Assembly: GCF_003576315.1 (NCBI RefSeq)
Contig: NZ_QWFZ01000036.1
Coordinates: forward strand, 1 to 64,000
Direction of reading: 5' to 3'
DNA from: Henriciella mobilis
GTDB taxonomy: Bacteria > Pseudomonadota > Alphaproteobacteria > Caulobacterales > Hyphomonadaceae
Length of the DNA stretch: 64,000 nt
The notes below the pieces were generated by a model. It was not told where the DNA came from. It saw only the letters and a program-made list of their open reading frames with translations, and made no database searches. Below, piece by piece: positions 45,175 to 55,276 of this stretch (the first letter of the stretch is position 1; each line of letters begins with the position of its first letter). Position numbers and translations under genes: made by a program.

Positions 45175-48174
45175 ATGAAGAGTGACGCGGTATTGAAAGG
45201 ATTGCTCGGCGGGTGCGCGATTGCAGCTCTTCTGCCCAATCTCGTCGGTTTGGCTGCGCAGGCGCAGGAAGCAGACGACGCGCCGGTAACGGTCAGCGAC
45301 GACGAAGAAGAAGATGTTGCCACCATGAACAGGGTCGTAGTGACGGGGTCTCGGATCATGCGGGACGTTGCATCGACGCCAGCCCCCGTCGCGACCTATG
45401 GTGCGCAGAACTTCGAGGATCGCGGCCTGATCAGCGCCGCGGATGCCCTTAACGACATCACCTCGATCCGGCCCGACTTCAACCAGGCCCCCGGCGACGG
45501 CACTGCCAGTGGCAGCGGTCAGCAGTTTCCGGAGCTGTTCGGCCTTGGTACCGGGCGTACGCTGACGCTGGTGAATGGCCGCCGCTTTGTGACGACGTCG
45601 AGCGGTCTCGGCGATGCGCAGGTCGATGCCAACATCATTCCGACCGGCCTGATCGACCGAATTGAAGTTGCACAGGCCGGCAGTGCCGCTGTGTACGGCT
45701 CCGACGCGATCGCGGGCGTTGTGAACTATATTCTCAAGGATGATTTCGAGGGCCTCGAGTTCGATGCCCAGGTCGGCAATACCGAGAACGGTGCCTATCC
45801 AACGGAGGCATTCCGCATCACGGCCGGCAAGAATTTCGCCGATGGCAAGGGCAATGTCGCGGCCAATCTGGAAATCTCCAGTACGCCGCTTGTGCGGTTC
45901 TCTGATTTCGACGTTTCAAACCGTTCCCGGATCACGCAAGGAAACCCGGCCGATACGGGACCGAACGACGGAATTCCGTCCGTTCGCGAAGTGATGCCGG
46001 CCTATTTCTGGAACTTCAACGGCAATGGCGTGATCTTCAGCATCCCGGCGCCGCCACCCAACTTCCTGGCGCGCCTGAACGGTGTGCCGCTGCAGTTTGC
46101 ACCTGACGGGTCAATCGTGCCCTACGATCCGGGCAACATTATCGGCATTCCGTTTGCCGAGGGTGGACAGGGGACACGCTACAGTGACCTCGTAGGGCTT
46201 CGCACCGGGGTAGACCGCTATACGGGCAACATCATCGGCCACTACGACATCAACGACAATCTGCGATTCAATGCCGAGTTTCTCTATGCCAAGACCGAGG
46301 GCGAAAGCGTGCCCCAAGGCGCCCCCCGCACAGTGCTGAACCAGACCGATCCGGCCCTTGGCGCTATCTTCTTCAATATCAGCAACCCGTTCCTGACGCA
46401 GGATGCCATCGACACGCTGACCTCGGTCAATCCGGGCTTTGCCTTCGGTGCGCCGTTCTGGCTGTCGCGTCATTTCTACGATGACCTCTTCCCGAGCAAT
46501 ATCCAGGAGAACGACACCGAGACCTGGCGTGCGCTGGCTGGCCTGGAAGGCGATTTCGATGCCGGCGGGCGCAACTTCTACTGGACCGTGTCGGGCAGCT
46601 ATGCCGAGGTCGAGGGCAACCAGCGCTCCTGGGGTGCCGACCGGGTGAAGTTCAACCAGGCCCTCAGCGCGGTTCGCAATGGAAGCGGCGAGATCGTCTG
46701 CGCGATCAATGCCGACGCCGATCCATCCAATGACAATCCCGATTGTGCGCCGCTCAATCCGTTTGGAGCCGGCAATATCAGCCAAGCGGCGACGGATTTC
46801 GTTTCCGTTCGCACCGGCAATACGTTCAAGAACGAGCAGATCGACCTTCTGGCGACCATCGGAACGGAACTTTTCGAGCTGCCAGCGGGGCCCGTCGATG
46901 CGGTTTTCACCTATGAGCACCGGCGCGAAGAAGCGAGCTTCACACCGCTGCTGGCCAATCGGCTCGGCCTGACGGGCACGGGTACGATGGAGGTTGCGAC
47001 ATCGGGCGACTACAACACGAACGAATTGTCGGCCGAGTTCCTCGTTCCGATCGTGGGTGGGGACTTCACCCTGCCGCTGGTCCAGGCCCTTGAGCTGAGC
47101 GGTACCTATCGTTTTGTCGACAATTCGATTGCGGGTGAGGAATCGGTCTGGAGCCTCGGCACGCGCTGGGAGCCGGTTGACGGGGTAACCCTGCGCGCAA
47201 CACGCAGCCGCAACTTCCGGGCACCGACGCTGACACAACTGTTCGCGCCGACGACGGTTACGGTAACCAATGCCGGTATCGACCCCTGCGATGCAGACCG
47301 CATCAATGCCGGCCCGAACCCTGACATCCGCCGGGCCAACTGTGAGGCCGAATGGGCTGCCAATCCGCAATATGGTGACCTGGCAACCTTCCAGGATCCG
47401 GCAGAAAATTTCTCGATTGCGGAGATCACCAGCGGTGGCAATCCCGATCTCAAGAATGAGATATCCGATACGACCACCTACGGTATCGTGGTTGATCACC
47501 TGCTGGTTCCGGGGCTGACCTTTTCGGCGGACCGGATCGAGATCGACCTGGAGGATGGTCTTTCGGCCTTCACCAATGGCGACTTCATGGCGACCTGCTA
47601 TGACAGCTCGCCGCAGCCCGCCGACATCTGTTCGGTCTTCACTCGCCTCCAGGTGGCCGACGGTTCCAATCCGCCCGGAACCGTGATCAGCGGCCGCTCG
47701 ACCACGTTCAATGCCGGTGAAATCATCTATCGCGGTGAAGTCTATTACCTGAACTATGCCTTCGACACGTCCGTTGGCGACTTCTCGCTGGGGCTGCAGG
47801 CCACGCACACTTCCGAGCTCAGCACATCGGTGACCGGCACAACCTTCAACCGCACCGACAATACGGTCGACCAGCCCGATTGGGCCGGTCAGTTCGATGC
47901 AGTCTACACCAATGGCCCGCTGCGCATGACCTACCAGCTCGACTATCTCAGCGAAGTGCTGGCCGAGGAGGGCGCTACGATCGAGAATACGCCGGTTCCG
48001 GTGATCGACAGCAACATCACGCATTCGATCTCCGCGCTCTATTCGTTCGACAGCGGCGTAACGCTTCGGGCAGGTGTGACCAACTTCACGGACGAAAAGC
48101 CCTCCTATCCGACGCTGGGATATGGCGATATTCTCGGACGACGCTATTTCGCCGGCCTCAATATACGCTTCTGA
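45175..48174 (+). CDS. TonB-dependent outer membrane receptor (peptide island)
   Basis: 999 residues with a strong ribosome site (GGAAGGGGA). A signal peptide is followed by an acidic segment (SDDEEEDVA), a VVVTGSR entry, and a plug domain with VNGRRFVTTSS and QAGSAAVYGSDAIAGVVNYIL. The barrel is long and ends in AGLNIRF, the usual outer-membrane C-terminus. It belongs to the large receptors of aquatic bacteria that import oligomers rather than siderophores. Its stop overlaps the S10 peptidase gene, which suggests peptide uptake. Confidence 0.93.
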   Translation: MKSDAVLKGLLGGCAIAALLPNLVGLAAQAQEADDAPVTVSDDEEEDVATMNRVVVTGSRIMRDVASTPAPVATYGAQNFEDRGLISAADALNDITSIRPDFNQAPGDGTASGSGQQFPELFGLGTGRTLTLVNGRRFVTTSSGLGDAQVDANIIPTGLIDRIEVAQAGSAAVYGSDAIAGVVNYILKDDFEGLEFDAQVGNTENGAYPTEAFRITAGKNFADGKGNVAANLEISSTPLVRFSDFDVSNRSRITQGNPADTGPNDGIPSVREVMPAYFWNFNGNGVIFSIPAPPPNFLARLNGVPLQFAPDGSIVPYDPGNIIGIPFAEGGQGTRYSDLVGLRTGVDRYTGNIIGHYDINDNLRFNAEFLYAKTEGESVPQGAPRTVLNQTDPALGAIFFNISNPFLTQDAIDTLTSVNPGFAFGAPFWLSRHFYDDLFPSNIQENDTETWRALAGLEGDFDAGGRNFYWTVSGSYAEVEGNQRSWGADRVKFNQALSAVRNGSGEIVCAINADADPSNDNPDCAPLNPFGAGNISQAATDFVSVRTGNTFKNEQIDLLATIGTELFELPAGPVDAVFTYEHRREEASFTPLLANRLGLTGTGTMEVATSGDYNTNELSAEFLVPIVGGDFTLPLVQALELSGTYRFVDNSIAGEESVWSLGTRWEPVDGVTLRATRSRNFRAPTLTQLFAPTTVTVTNAGIDPCDADRINAGPNPDIRRANCEAEWAANPQYGDLATFQDPAENFSIAEITSGGNPDLKNEISDTTTYGIVVDHLLVPGLTFSADRIEIDLEDGLSAFTNGDFMATCYDSSPQPADICSVFTRLQVADGSNPPGTVISGRSTTFNAGEIIYRGEVYYLNYAFDTSVGDFSLGLQATHTSELSTSVTGTTFNRTDNTVDQPDWAGQFDAVYTNGPLRMTYQLDYLSEVLAEEGATIENTPVPVIDSNITHSISALYSFDSGVTLRAGVTNFTDEKPSYPTLGYGDILGRRYFAGLNIRF

Positions 48175-49745
48175 TGCCAGAGACACGATCGGACAGAAAA
48201 AAGCCTACGCCCTTTCGGGGGCCACTCATCGCCGCGAGATGGACGACCAGAACGGTCGGCTGTCTCGTGGCGATGGTGTTTGCGGCTTCCTGTGTCAGCC
48301 ACGCCGATAACAATCTCTCAGGCGAGCCCGCCGAGCAGGCGCCGGAATCATCTCTCGAACGCACGGTTCGCGGTGAGGGTGTTTTCGACGGGGAGACGAT
48401 TACCTATACGGCCGCGCTTGAAACGTTCGACATAGCAGGAACTGACGATCGGCCCGCGGCCCGGCTTTCGGCCTTTTCTTACATCGCTGACAAGGTCGAT
48501 GAGAATACTCAGCGCCCAGTATTGCTTGTCTTCAACGGCGGGCCAATCTCCGCCTCCCTCTGGCTGCATATCGGCGCAGTTGGTCCGAAGCGCGTGTCGG
48601 CGCCCGACGACCTTTCGGCACCAGTCGATGCTTTCGAACTGGTCGATAATCCGCATTCTCCGCTGGACGTTGCAGATCTTGTCTTCTTCGATCCTGCATC
48701 GACCGGTTTCAGCCGTGTCGTAGACGGCGGCGACCCCTCTGCGTTCTTCTCCATTGAAGCGGATGCAGCCCAATTCGTCGATTTTATCGAAGCCTGGCTG
48801 GCGAGGCACGGGCGAGATGGAACGCCGGTCTATATCCTCGGCGAGAGCTACGGAACGATGCGCGCGGCGGAAGCGGCTGGCCAACTTGCGGAGGAGGGCG
48901 GTCCGCCGCCAGCAGCGGGCGTCTTCCTGATGGGGCAGGCGGTCAATATCATCGAATATTCCCAGCGCCGCCAGAACATCATCAGCTATGTCGTCTCTTT
49001 GCCGACGCTTGCGGCGATGGGATGGGAGCAGGACCGGGTAGACCGGAAGGGTCGGAACTTCGAGACTTTCATCGCGGAGGCCACGAAATTCGGTGAGACG
49101 GATTACCTCACCGCGCTTTTCCAGGGCAATCGACTGGAGGATGACGAGTTACGCCGCATAGCCGATAAGTTGGAAGAGTACACTGGCATTCCCGCGGATT
49201 ATTACGTTGAGAACCGGCTTCGGATTAGCAAGGAGCAATACCGCACCGAACTGCTCAAGAGCGACGGAAAAGTGCTGGGCCGCAGCGATGGACGCTATGT
49301 CGGCGACGATCCGCGCGGTGACGCTTCGGGCATACTGACCGAGGCATACCTGAAAGGCTTCAAGGCTTACCTATCTTCCGTCTTCGACCTCGAGATTGGG
49401 GAAGAGTACAAGACGCTGGCCAATGTTGGTGGTCTCGCTGGCTGGGAGTGGGGCGGCTCTTCGCCGTTTTCCCATTTCGACTACAGCGTCCGGCTCAACG
49501 ATGCCTTTGAAGCTAACCCCGGCTTCCGTCTACTGATCGGCAATGGGTATCATGACACCATGACGACGGTCGGTGCGGCCGAGTATCTTGCTGCGCAGGC
49601 AGACTGGCCGATGGAACAGGTTAGGCTTTCCTTCTACCAGGGTGGGCACATGGCCTATTCTATCGACGAAACGGCTGAGGCCTTCGGTAATGATATCCGT
49701 CACTGGGTCGAAGGCAGTGGCAGCTGGGCAAATGGCGGCAACTGA
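48174..49745 (+). CDS. S10 serine carboxypeptidase lipoprotein, altered oxyanion motif
   Basis: 523 residues from the ATG overlapping the receptor stop. The lipobox is FAASC after a long basic lead. S10 landmarks are present: the Ser nucleophile in LGESYGTMRA, the Asp in GNGYHDTMT and the His in YQGGHMAY. The normally invariant NGGPG segment reads NGGPI, with Ile where Gly is expected; the DNA reads ATC clearly. The enzyme should remove C-terminal residues from peptides near the outer membrane, but its activity may be altered. Confidence 0.88.
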   Translation: MPETRSDRKKPTPFRGPLIAARWTTRTVGCLVAMVFAASCVSHADNNLSGEPAEQAPESSLERTVRGEGVFDGETITYTAALETFDIAGTDDRPAARLSAFSYIADKVDENTQRPVLLVFNGGPISASLWLHIGAVGPKRVSAPDDLSAPVDAFELVDNPHSPLDVADLVFFDPASTGFSRVVDGGDPSAFFSIEADAAQFVDFIEAWLARHGRDGTPVYILGESYGTMRAAEAAGQLAEEGGPPPAAGVFLMGQAVNIIEYSQRRQNIISYVVSLPTLAAMGWEQDRVDRKGRNFETFIAEATKFGETDYLTALFQGNRLEDDELRRIADKLEEYTGIPADYYVENRLRISKEQYRTELLKSDGKVLGRSDGRYVGDDPRGDASGILTEAYLKGFKAYLSSVFDLEIGEEYKTLANVGGLAGWEWGGSSPFSHFDYSVRLNDAFEANPGFRLLIGNGYHDTMTTVGAAEYLAAQADWPMEQVRLSFYQGGHMAYSIDETAEAFGNDIRHWVEGSGSWANGGN

Positions 49746-49757
49746 CGGAGCCAGCCG

Positions 49758-50711
49758 ATGTTGCTGATTGATGCCGCCTACGTGCATGACCTGCTGACCT
49801 ACCGTGATTGCATTCCGGTCATGGCAGACGCCATGCAGATGCTGTCCTCGGGAACGACCGAGCAGATGCTGCGTAATATCCTGCCACTCGATCATGGACG
49901 CATGTTCGGCATCATGGCTGGAACCATGGGGCCCGGCGGGGCGTGGGGGGCAAAGCTCGTCAGCGTCACCCCGGAACGCGCAGACCCTTCGATCCCGTCC
50001 CATCAGGGCGTCGTCATCCTGTTTGACCCGGCCAGCGGCGCCCCCGCTTGCCAGGTCGAAGCCGGTGCAGTGACGGCTATTCGGACAGCCAGCGCCAGTG
50101 CCATGGCGACAGATCGGCTTGCCCGGGCGGACGCCGGCGTTGCCGCGATTATCGGGACCGGTGAGCAGGCCTGGCATCACGCACTGGCGATGCGTGAGGT
50201 CCGGGAGATTTCGGAAATGCGTGTCTGGGGACGAAGCACGCAGAATGCTCGCGCCCTGGCGGATCGCCTGTCACAGGAAACAGATTGCCCGATCGTTGTG
50301 AGCGAGACCGTCCAGCAGGCCGTCGATGGGGCCGATATGATCTCCACCGTGACGGCTGCGCGCGAACCCGTTCTTCTTGCGGACTGGGTACAGCCGGGTG
50401 CGCATATCAATCTTGTTGGCTCTAGTTTTGATGGCCCTCGCGAAATCGACAATGCGCTGATTGCGAGGAGCCGTTTATTCGCCGATTCAAGCGCGTCGGT
50501 TCGTGCCCAAGGCGCCGAGTTCCGGCATGCCTTGAAGAGTGGTGCGATCAGCGATGCTCACCTGCTCGGCGAAATTGGCGAAGTGCTGTCGGGAAAGATC
50601 GACGGACGGGTCGGCGCTGATGACATTACGATCTACAATTCGCTGGGCCATGTCATTCAGGACATCGCGGCAGCAGCACTCATATTCCAGAAGGCGAGGG
50701 CAGGGGCATGA
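49758..50711 (+). CDS. Ornithine cyclodeaminase / mu-crystallin family protein
   Basis: 317 residues. The N-terminal half has WGAKLVSVTPER and GVVILFDPASGAPACQVEAG, followed by the TAIRTASASAMATDRLAR helix. The Rossmann domain has IIGTGEQAWHH and VWGRSTQNA. Family members are ornithine or lysine cyclodeaminases, alanine dehydrogenases or ketimine reductases. Between peptidase genes, and with a RidA domain nearby, a cyclic ketimine or imino acid is a plausible substrate. The start lies 12 bases after the S10 gene and the stop overlaps the next one. Confidence 0.9.
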   Translation: MLLIDAAYVHDLLTYRDCIPVMADAMQMLSSGTTEQMLRNILPLDHGRMFGIMAGTMGPGGAWGAKLVSVTPERADPSIPSHQGVVILFDPASGAPACQVEAGAVTAIRTASASAMATDRLARADAGVAAIIGTGEQAWHHALAMREVREISEMRVWGRSTQNARALADRLSQETDCPIVVSETVQQAVDGADMISTVTAAREPVLLADWVQPGAHINLVGSSFDGPREIDNALIARSRLFADSSASVRAQGAEFRHALKSGAISDAHLLGEIGEVLSGKIDGRVGADDITIYNSLGHVIQDIAAAALIFQKARAGA

Positions 50712-52300
50712 CATCTGTATTCAATCGTATCGGGGCCCTGTTGCTTGCTGTTGGATGGGTCGCCGTCGCGGGCTGTGCGAATGCCCAGCCATACGACCTC
50801 GCAACATCTTCCCCGCTAGAGCAGGCTGACGCGCCAGCGAAGAGTGAAGTGGGCGCAGGCAAGGGCAGCCCAGACGCTCCATACAGGAAAGTGACCCGGC
50901 ATTCGCTCGATGTGAACGGACAGTCCATCACGTATGAGGCCATCGCCGGGGAGACGCTTCTCCGGGATATGACGGGCGCGGCGACCGCACGCATTTTTTC
51001 CTTTACCTACAAACGCACCGATGTGGACGAGACCGACCGCCCGGTCCTTTTTGTTTTCAATGGTGGGCCCGGTTCCGCCTCGCTGTGGATCCATATGGGG
51101 GCAATCGGCCCAAAGCAGGTTGTCCTCGACAACGAGGTAAACCCTTCCAACGTCCCGCCTTTCGGGCTGAAGGACAACACGGCCAGCGTCCTCGATGTTG
51201 CAGATCTTGTCTTTATCGATCCGGTTGGTACCGGCTTCAGCCGGCCGGCCGAGGGCGTAAACCCAAGGCGATTCTGGGGCGTCGATGAGGACGCCGAATC
51301 CATCGCACAATTCATCGAGCTCTGGCTCAGTGAACACGGTCGCTGGAATTCGCCGAAATATGTGCTTGGTGAAAGCTACGGCTCGATCCGTGCAGCGGTG
51401 CTGCCGCGCTTCCTGATGGGCAGCCCGATTTATAATGGCGTCATGCGCGGGATTACATTGGACGGCGTCGTCCTGCTCGGCACCACGCTCGGCGTGCGGC
51501 CTGGGAGCGGTGGGCAGGATGGCACAGGCAGTGTGGCAGAACAGCAGGCGCGGGTCTTGCCGGGCATTGTCGCGACGGCTGCTTTCCACGGCCGCTCAGC
51601 GCTCGAGGGCGATGCCGCGGATGTATTCAGCCAGGCCGCGGCCTATGCCGATGGTCCTTACAGGGCCGCCTTGCAAAAGCTGCAGGTTGGCACGCTCGAT
51701 GCGGCAGAGCGCCAATCCGTTTTGGCAGAGCTGACCAGGATGACAGGACTATCGGCGGACCAGATCGGCGATGACCTCCATGTCGACGAGCGTGAATTTG
51801 CAAAGCTGTTACTCGCCGGCGCAGGCCTCGAAATTGGTATGTATGACAGCCGATACACGCTGCCATCGGCTCAGTCGGGGAATGACCCTGTAGCCGATGA
51901 TCCGGCAATGACCCGCTATGTCCCGGGCTTTGTGGCGGCGTTCAACCAGATGCTGCGTGACGATTTGGACGTGCGCCTCGCCCGGCCCTATCTGGCGATT
52001 TACTGGAAGGACCTCCTGCAGAGCTGGAACTGGCAACGCCGGGCTATCCCGCCAGACCAGAGCTACGCTGAAGACATCGCAATCGCCATGCGGCGGAATC
52101 CGGACCTGCGTGTCTTTGTAGCCTCAGGCTATTATGACCTGGTCACAACGCCCGCCGATGCCCGTGCGCAGCTTGAGGCCGCTAACCTCCCGGCGGAGCG
52201 CGTACGTTATGAGGATTACGCTTCAGGACACATGCTGTATCTCGGCGGCACGGCGGATGCCTTCGCTGACGACCTCCGGGAATTCCTGACCAGCCCCTAG
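50708..52300 (+). CDS. S10 serine carboxypeptidase lipoprotein
   Basis: 530 residues. The signal peptide ends in a lipobox AVAGC (Cys about 23). Canonical S10 motifs: FNGGPGSASLWIHMGAIGP, Ser in LGESYGSIRA, Asp in ASGYYDLVT and His in YASGHMLY. It is closer to the gene at 48174 than to the one at 53759, so these two probably arose by duplication. It overlaps the cyclodeaminase-family gene by four bases and the convergent aminotransferase by four. Confidence 0.93.
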   Translation: MTSVFNRIGALLLAVGWVAVAGCANAQPYDLATSSPLEQADAPAKSEVGAGKGSPDAPYRKVTRHSLDVNGQSITYEAIAGETLLRDMTGAATARIFSFTYKRTDVDETDRPVLFVFNGGPGSASLWIHMGAIGPKQVVLDNEVNPSNVPPFGLKDNTASVLDVADLVFIDPVGTGFSRPAEGVNPRRFWGVDEDAESIAQFIELWLSEHGRWNSPKYVLGESYGSIRAAVLPRFLMGSPIYNGVMRGITLDGVVLLGTTLGVRPGSGGQDGTGSVAEQQARVLPGIVATAAFHGRSALEGDAADVFSQAAAYADGPYRAALQKLQVGTLDAAERQSVLAELTRMTGLSADQIGDDLHVDEREFAKLLLAGAGLEIGMYDSRYTLPSAQSGNDPVADDPAMTRYVPGFVAAFNQMLRDDLDVRLARPYLAIYWKDLLQSWNWQRRAIPPDQSYAEDIAIAMRRNPDLRVFVASGYYDLVTTPADARAQLEAANLPAERVRYEDYASGHMLYLGGTADAFADDLREFLTSP

Positions 52301-53559
52301 GCGGTTCCGACGGCGGCGAGGAAAGCTTCGATGTCGTCCAGCGTGTTGAACACCGACACCGTTGGACGAAAGCGGTGGCGCGAAACAGTTGTCACGATTC
52401 CCCGCTCCTGCATCTTGGGCCGAAGCTTTGAATAGGCGTTTTCACAGACGGCCGTCACAATCGGTGTCCGTGTGCTATCCGGGGTCAGAAGCGCGAACCC
52501 TTGCGATTTCAGGCCCTCTTTCAGGCGTGATGTCAGCGATTGGGCGTGCGCCTGGATCTTGTCCACGCCGAGGTCGAGTATGTAGTCGAGCGAGGCGTTG
52601 AGCTGAGCGATGACGGTGTGCGAATGCGTGCCTAGCGCGAACCAGCCCGACGCGTCGTCTGCAAAGCCGTATTCGACAAGTGTCTCACCGGGCGCATCGA
52701 ACGGATACATGTGTGTCGCGAACTGGCTGATGCCATAATAGCCGTAATTCGTGCGAACCAGCCGGCCCATGACGCCTTTCCGGACATAGAGGAAGCCCAG
52801 CCCGAAATCGCCCATCAGCCATTTGTAGCTGGCGCATGCTGCGAAATCGACGCCGCTGCCATGCAGGTCGACGGGGACGCAGCCGGCAGCGTGGATGATG
52901 TCCGCATAAACCAGCGCGCCGCGCGCATGGGCAAGGTCACAGACCGCTTTCAGGTCATGCTCGAAGCCATTGATGGTCGAGACGAGCGACAGCGAGACGA
53001 GCTTCGTGCCTGGCGTGATGGCGCGGTCCATGTCCTCCATGGAAATGTGGCCATCCTTCGCCTCGACCCACGCGACCTCGCAGCCCTGGCGTTCCAGCTC
53101 GCCATAAAGCGGGAAGGAGCCAAAGAAGTGCAGCGTGTCAGTGACAACTTTCGCGCCTTTTTCCGGCAGACCGAGCGAGCGCACGATCATCTGTTCACCA
53201 GCGGTCGTGCTCTGCACCCAGGTGATTTCCTCCGGATCTGCATTGACCAGCTTCGCGAACTTCTCGATCGCGGCATCCTCGCCAAGCTCGTAACCGTCAT
53301 CGGGCTGATGCGTCTGGCGGTGGCGTAGATATGCGTCGATCGAAGCGCGGGCATGCTTGCTGAAAGGATGTTGCGAACCCGCATTGAGATAGACCGTATC
53401 GCCCAGTGAGAAGCTGGACGTATCAGGCAAGGAGGCAGGCGCAACGGGCGCAGGGGCCGTGGTGGAGGCCGCGTCCGTCTGGCTGGTTGCCGTGCAAGCG
53501 CCCGAACCGGCGACAGCGGCAGCGGTGAGGGTCAGGGCATCGCGGCGGGTCAGCTTCAT
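52297..53559 (-). CDS. Tat-exported class V PLP enzyme (isopenicillin-N-epimerase-like)
   Basis: 420 residues from the ATG at 53559, which has a GGAGGAGA ribosome site. A longer frame upstream (to 53682) would push the export signal inside and is rejected. The N-terminus carries a twin-arginine signal LTRRDALTLTAAAV ending in a lipobox-like GSGAC, so the folded PLP enzyme should be exported. The PLP lysine is in CASYKWLMGDFG and the core resembles cysteine-desulfurase/isopenicillin N epimerase proteins. The substrate is unknown; epimerisation or elimination on amino acids or peptides is possible. It lies opposite to its neighbours. Confidence 0.85.
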   Translation of the reverse strand: MKLTRRDALTLTAAAVAGSGACTATSQTDAASTTAPAPVAPASLPDTSSFSLGDTVYLNAGSQHPFSKHARASIDAYLRHRQTHQPDDGYELGEDAAIEKFAKLVNADPEEITWVQSTTAGEQMIVRSLGLPEKGAKVVTDTLHFFGSFPLYGELERQGCEVAWVEAKDGHISMEDMDRAITPGTKLVSLSLVSTINGFEHDLKAVCDLAHARGALVYADIIHAAGCVPVDLHGSGVDFAACASYKWLMGDFGLGFLYVRKGVMGRLVRTNYGYYGISQFATHMYPFDAPGETLVEYGFADDASGWFALGTHSHTVIAQLNASLDYILDLGVDKIQAHAQSLTSRLKEGLKSQGFALLTPDSTRTPIVTAVCENAYSKLRPKMQERGIVTTVSRHRFRPTVSVFNTLDDIEAFLAAVGTA

Positions 53560-53758
53560 GCGGGTCTCCTCCAGTAGGTCTTCATTCAAGCCTAGTCTCT
53601 GCCGGCGGCCAATCATCGGCGAAGTTTCGGCTTTCTTCGGGACTGACGAATTGTTTTTTCGCAGAAGCGCAGGCCATTGCATGATTTTGCCCGGCTATAT
53701 GAAGCTCCATGATTAATCGGCATAGGAATCTGCTCACAATCAGCAGACACTCTGGGGC

Positions 53759-55276
53759 ATGAAGATACGCTGGATGACCGCGCCCGTTCGATCGCTCGCC
53801 GCCCTCTCACTGGTTGTCGTTTCAGCCTGTGCGACGGCGCGCCCGGGCCAGGCTGAAACCAGCGAGCCACCGGCCATTACCCATGTGGAGAATGCCGGCA
53901 ACTATGCGGTGCAGGACCGGTTCGGCGAGGATCCGGTGTCCTATGGCGTTCATTGGGATAGCCTAGCCCTAGAGGCAGATGAGGCTGGAAACGAGACGAC
54001 GATTTCCGGAACGGCCTATATCCGGTCGTGCGACTGCGAACCAAACATGCGACCGGTCATGTTCTTGTTTAATGGTGGGCCAGGGGCGTCCTCCTCGCCG
54101 CTTCACTTTGCGCTTGGCCCGAGCCGGCGGAACCGCCAGGGAGAAGAGACGACATTTGCCGACAATCAGGACACGCTATTGCGGGTCGCTGACCTTGTGT
54201 TCGTTGATCCAGTGGAGACCGGCTTCAGTCGTTCAGCTTCGCCCGATGGCGAGAGCCGCTTCCTGGGCGTCGAAGGTGACGTCGAGGCCGTCGCTGCCTT
54301 CATCGATCACTGGCTTGAGGCTCATGACAGGTCGGGTGCGCCAGTCTTCATCACAGGGCAGAGCTATGGCGGCTACAGGCTCGCCAATATGGTGCCGCGG
54401 CTGGGTGAGCTGGATGTTCGAGGTCTGGTCATGGTGTCGCCCGCTCTGGATATGGGGGGAAGTAACGGAGATGCCGGTCATGTCTTCGCATTGCCGACCA
54501 TGGCGGCGACGGCGTGGCGGTTCGGCAAGTCATCCATTGATGCCGAGACCGAGCCAGAAGCATGGGAAAATGCCCGCGTCTTCGCTGAGAGCGACTATCT
54601 CGTCGCCCTGCAGCGCGGCGACTTTTTGGAAGAGGCCGACAAGCTGACAATCGCAGAGAAGGTGGCCGGCATGACAGGGCTGCCGACGGCGCTGGTGTTG
54701 GAGGCGGATCTACGAGTTGGCACTCAAGACTTCCTGGAAAACGTGCTGGCCGACGAGAACCAGCTGGTCAGCCGGCTGAATACGGCCGTAACCCAGGAAA
54801 AGCGTCCACCCGCCAATCCTGACCGTCCGGACGGCGCAAATGATCCATCGCTTGGCCTTGGGCGGTCAAACAAGATCATTTCGGACGACATTGGTGCCTA
54901 TCTGGAGCGGCTGACCGGTCTCACCCGGGACGATGGATACCGGTCCCTGAACCTTGATGCGAATTTTGCATGGGACTGGCGCCGGTCCGGCAAGCGGCCG
55001 GTCTTTAGCTTCGATGCGACACCCTCGCTGGCTCAGTTTCTTGAGCAGAATGAGGACGCCAGACTGCTGGTGTTCGGTGGGTATCGCGATCTCGCAGTCA
55101 CCATCCTGGAGACCCAATACGCACTATCGCATGCCGGCTTGCCCCAGGACCGAGTCAAGTTCGAGAAGATGGTGTCGGGCCACTCGCCCTTTGATGAGGA
55201 GGCGCTGCGAGCGCCGTTTGCGGAGGCGATCCATGATTTCATCGTCACCGCGCAGGACCAGGAAGAAGATCAATGA
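53759..55276 (+). CDS. S10 serine carboxypeptidase lipoprotein (divergent type)
   Basis: 505 residues with a lipobox VVSAC (Cys about 24). S10 motifs are FNGGPGASSSPLH, Ser in GQSYGGYRLANM, Asp in FGGYRDLAVT and a His in MVSGHSPF. Sequence around these sites differs from the two other S10 genes in the cluster, so it is a separate subfamily with probably different specificity. It overlaps the amidohydrolase-RidA gene by four bases. Confidence 0.92.
   Translation: MKIRWMTAPVRSLAALSLVVVSACATARPGQAETSEPPAITHVENAGNYAVQDRFGEDPVSYGVHWDSLALEADEAGNETTISGTAYIRSCDCEPNMRPVMFLFNGGPGASSSPLHFALGPSRRNRQGEETTFADNQDTLLRVADLVFVDPVETGFSRSASPDGESRFLGVEGDVEAVAAFIDHWLEAHDRSGAPVFITGQSYGGYRLANMVPRLGELDVRGLVMVSPALDMGGSNGDAGHVFALPTMAATAWRFGKSSIDAETEPEAWENARVFAESDYLVALQRGDFLEEADKLTIAEKVAGMTGLPTALVLEADLRVGTQDFLENVLADENQLVSRLNTAVTQEKRPPANPDRPDGANDPSLGLGRSNKIISDDIGAYLERLTGLTRDDGYRSLNLDANFAWDWRRSGKRPVFSFDATPSLAQFLEQNEDARLLVFGGYRDLAVTILETQYALSHAGLPQDRVKFEKMVSGHSPFDEEALRAPFAEAIHDFIVTAQDQEEDQ

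Noticed and set aside
46111-48186. A 691-codon open frame antisense to the TonB receptor
   Set aside because: It lies fully opposite a clear receptor gene in G+C-rich DNA, where antisense frames stay open, and its translation has no recognisable domain.
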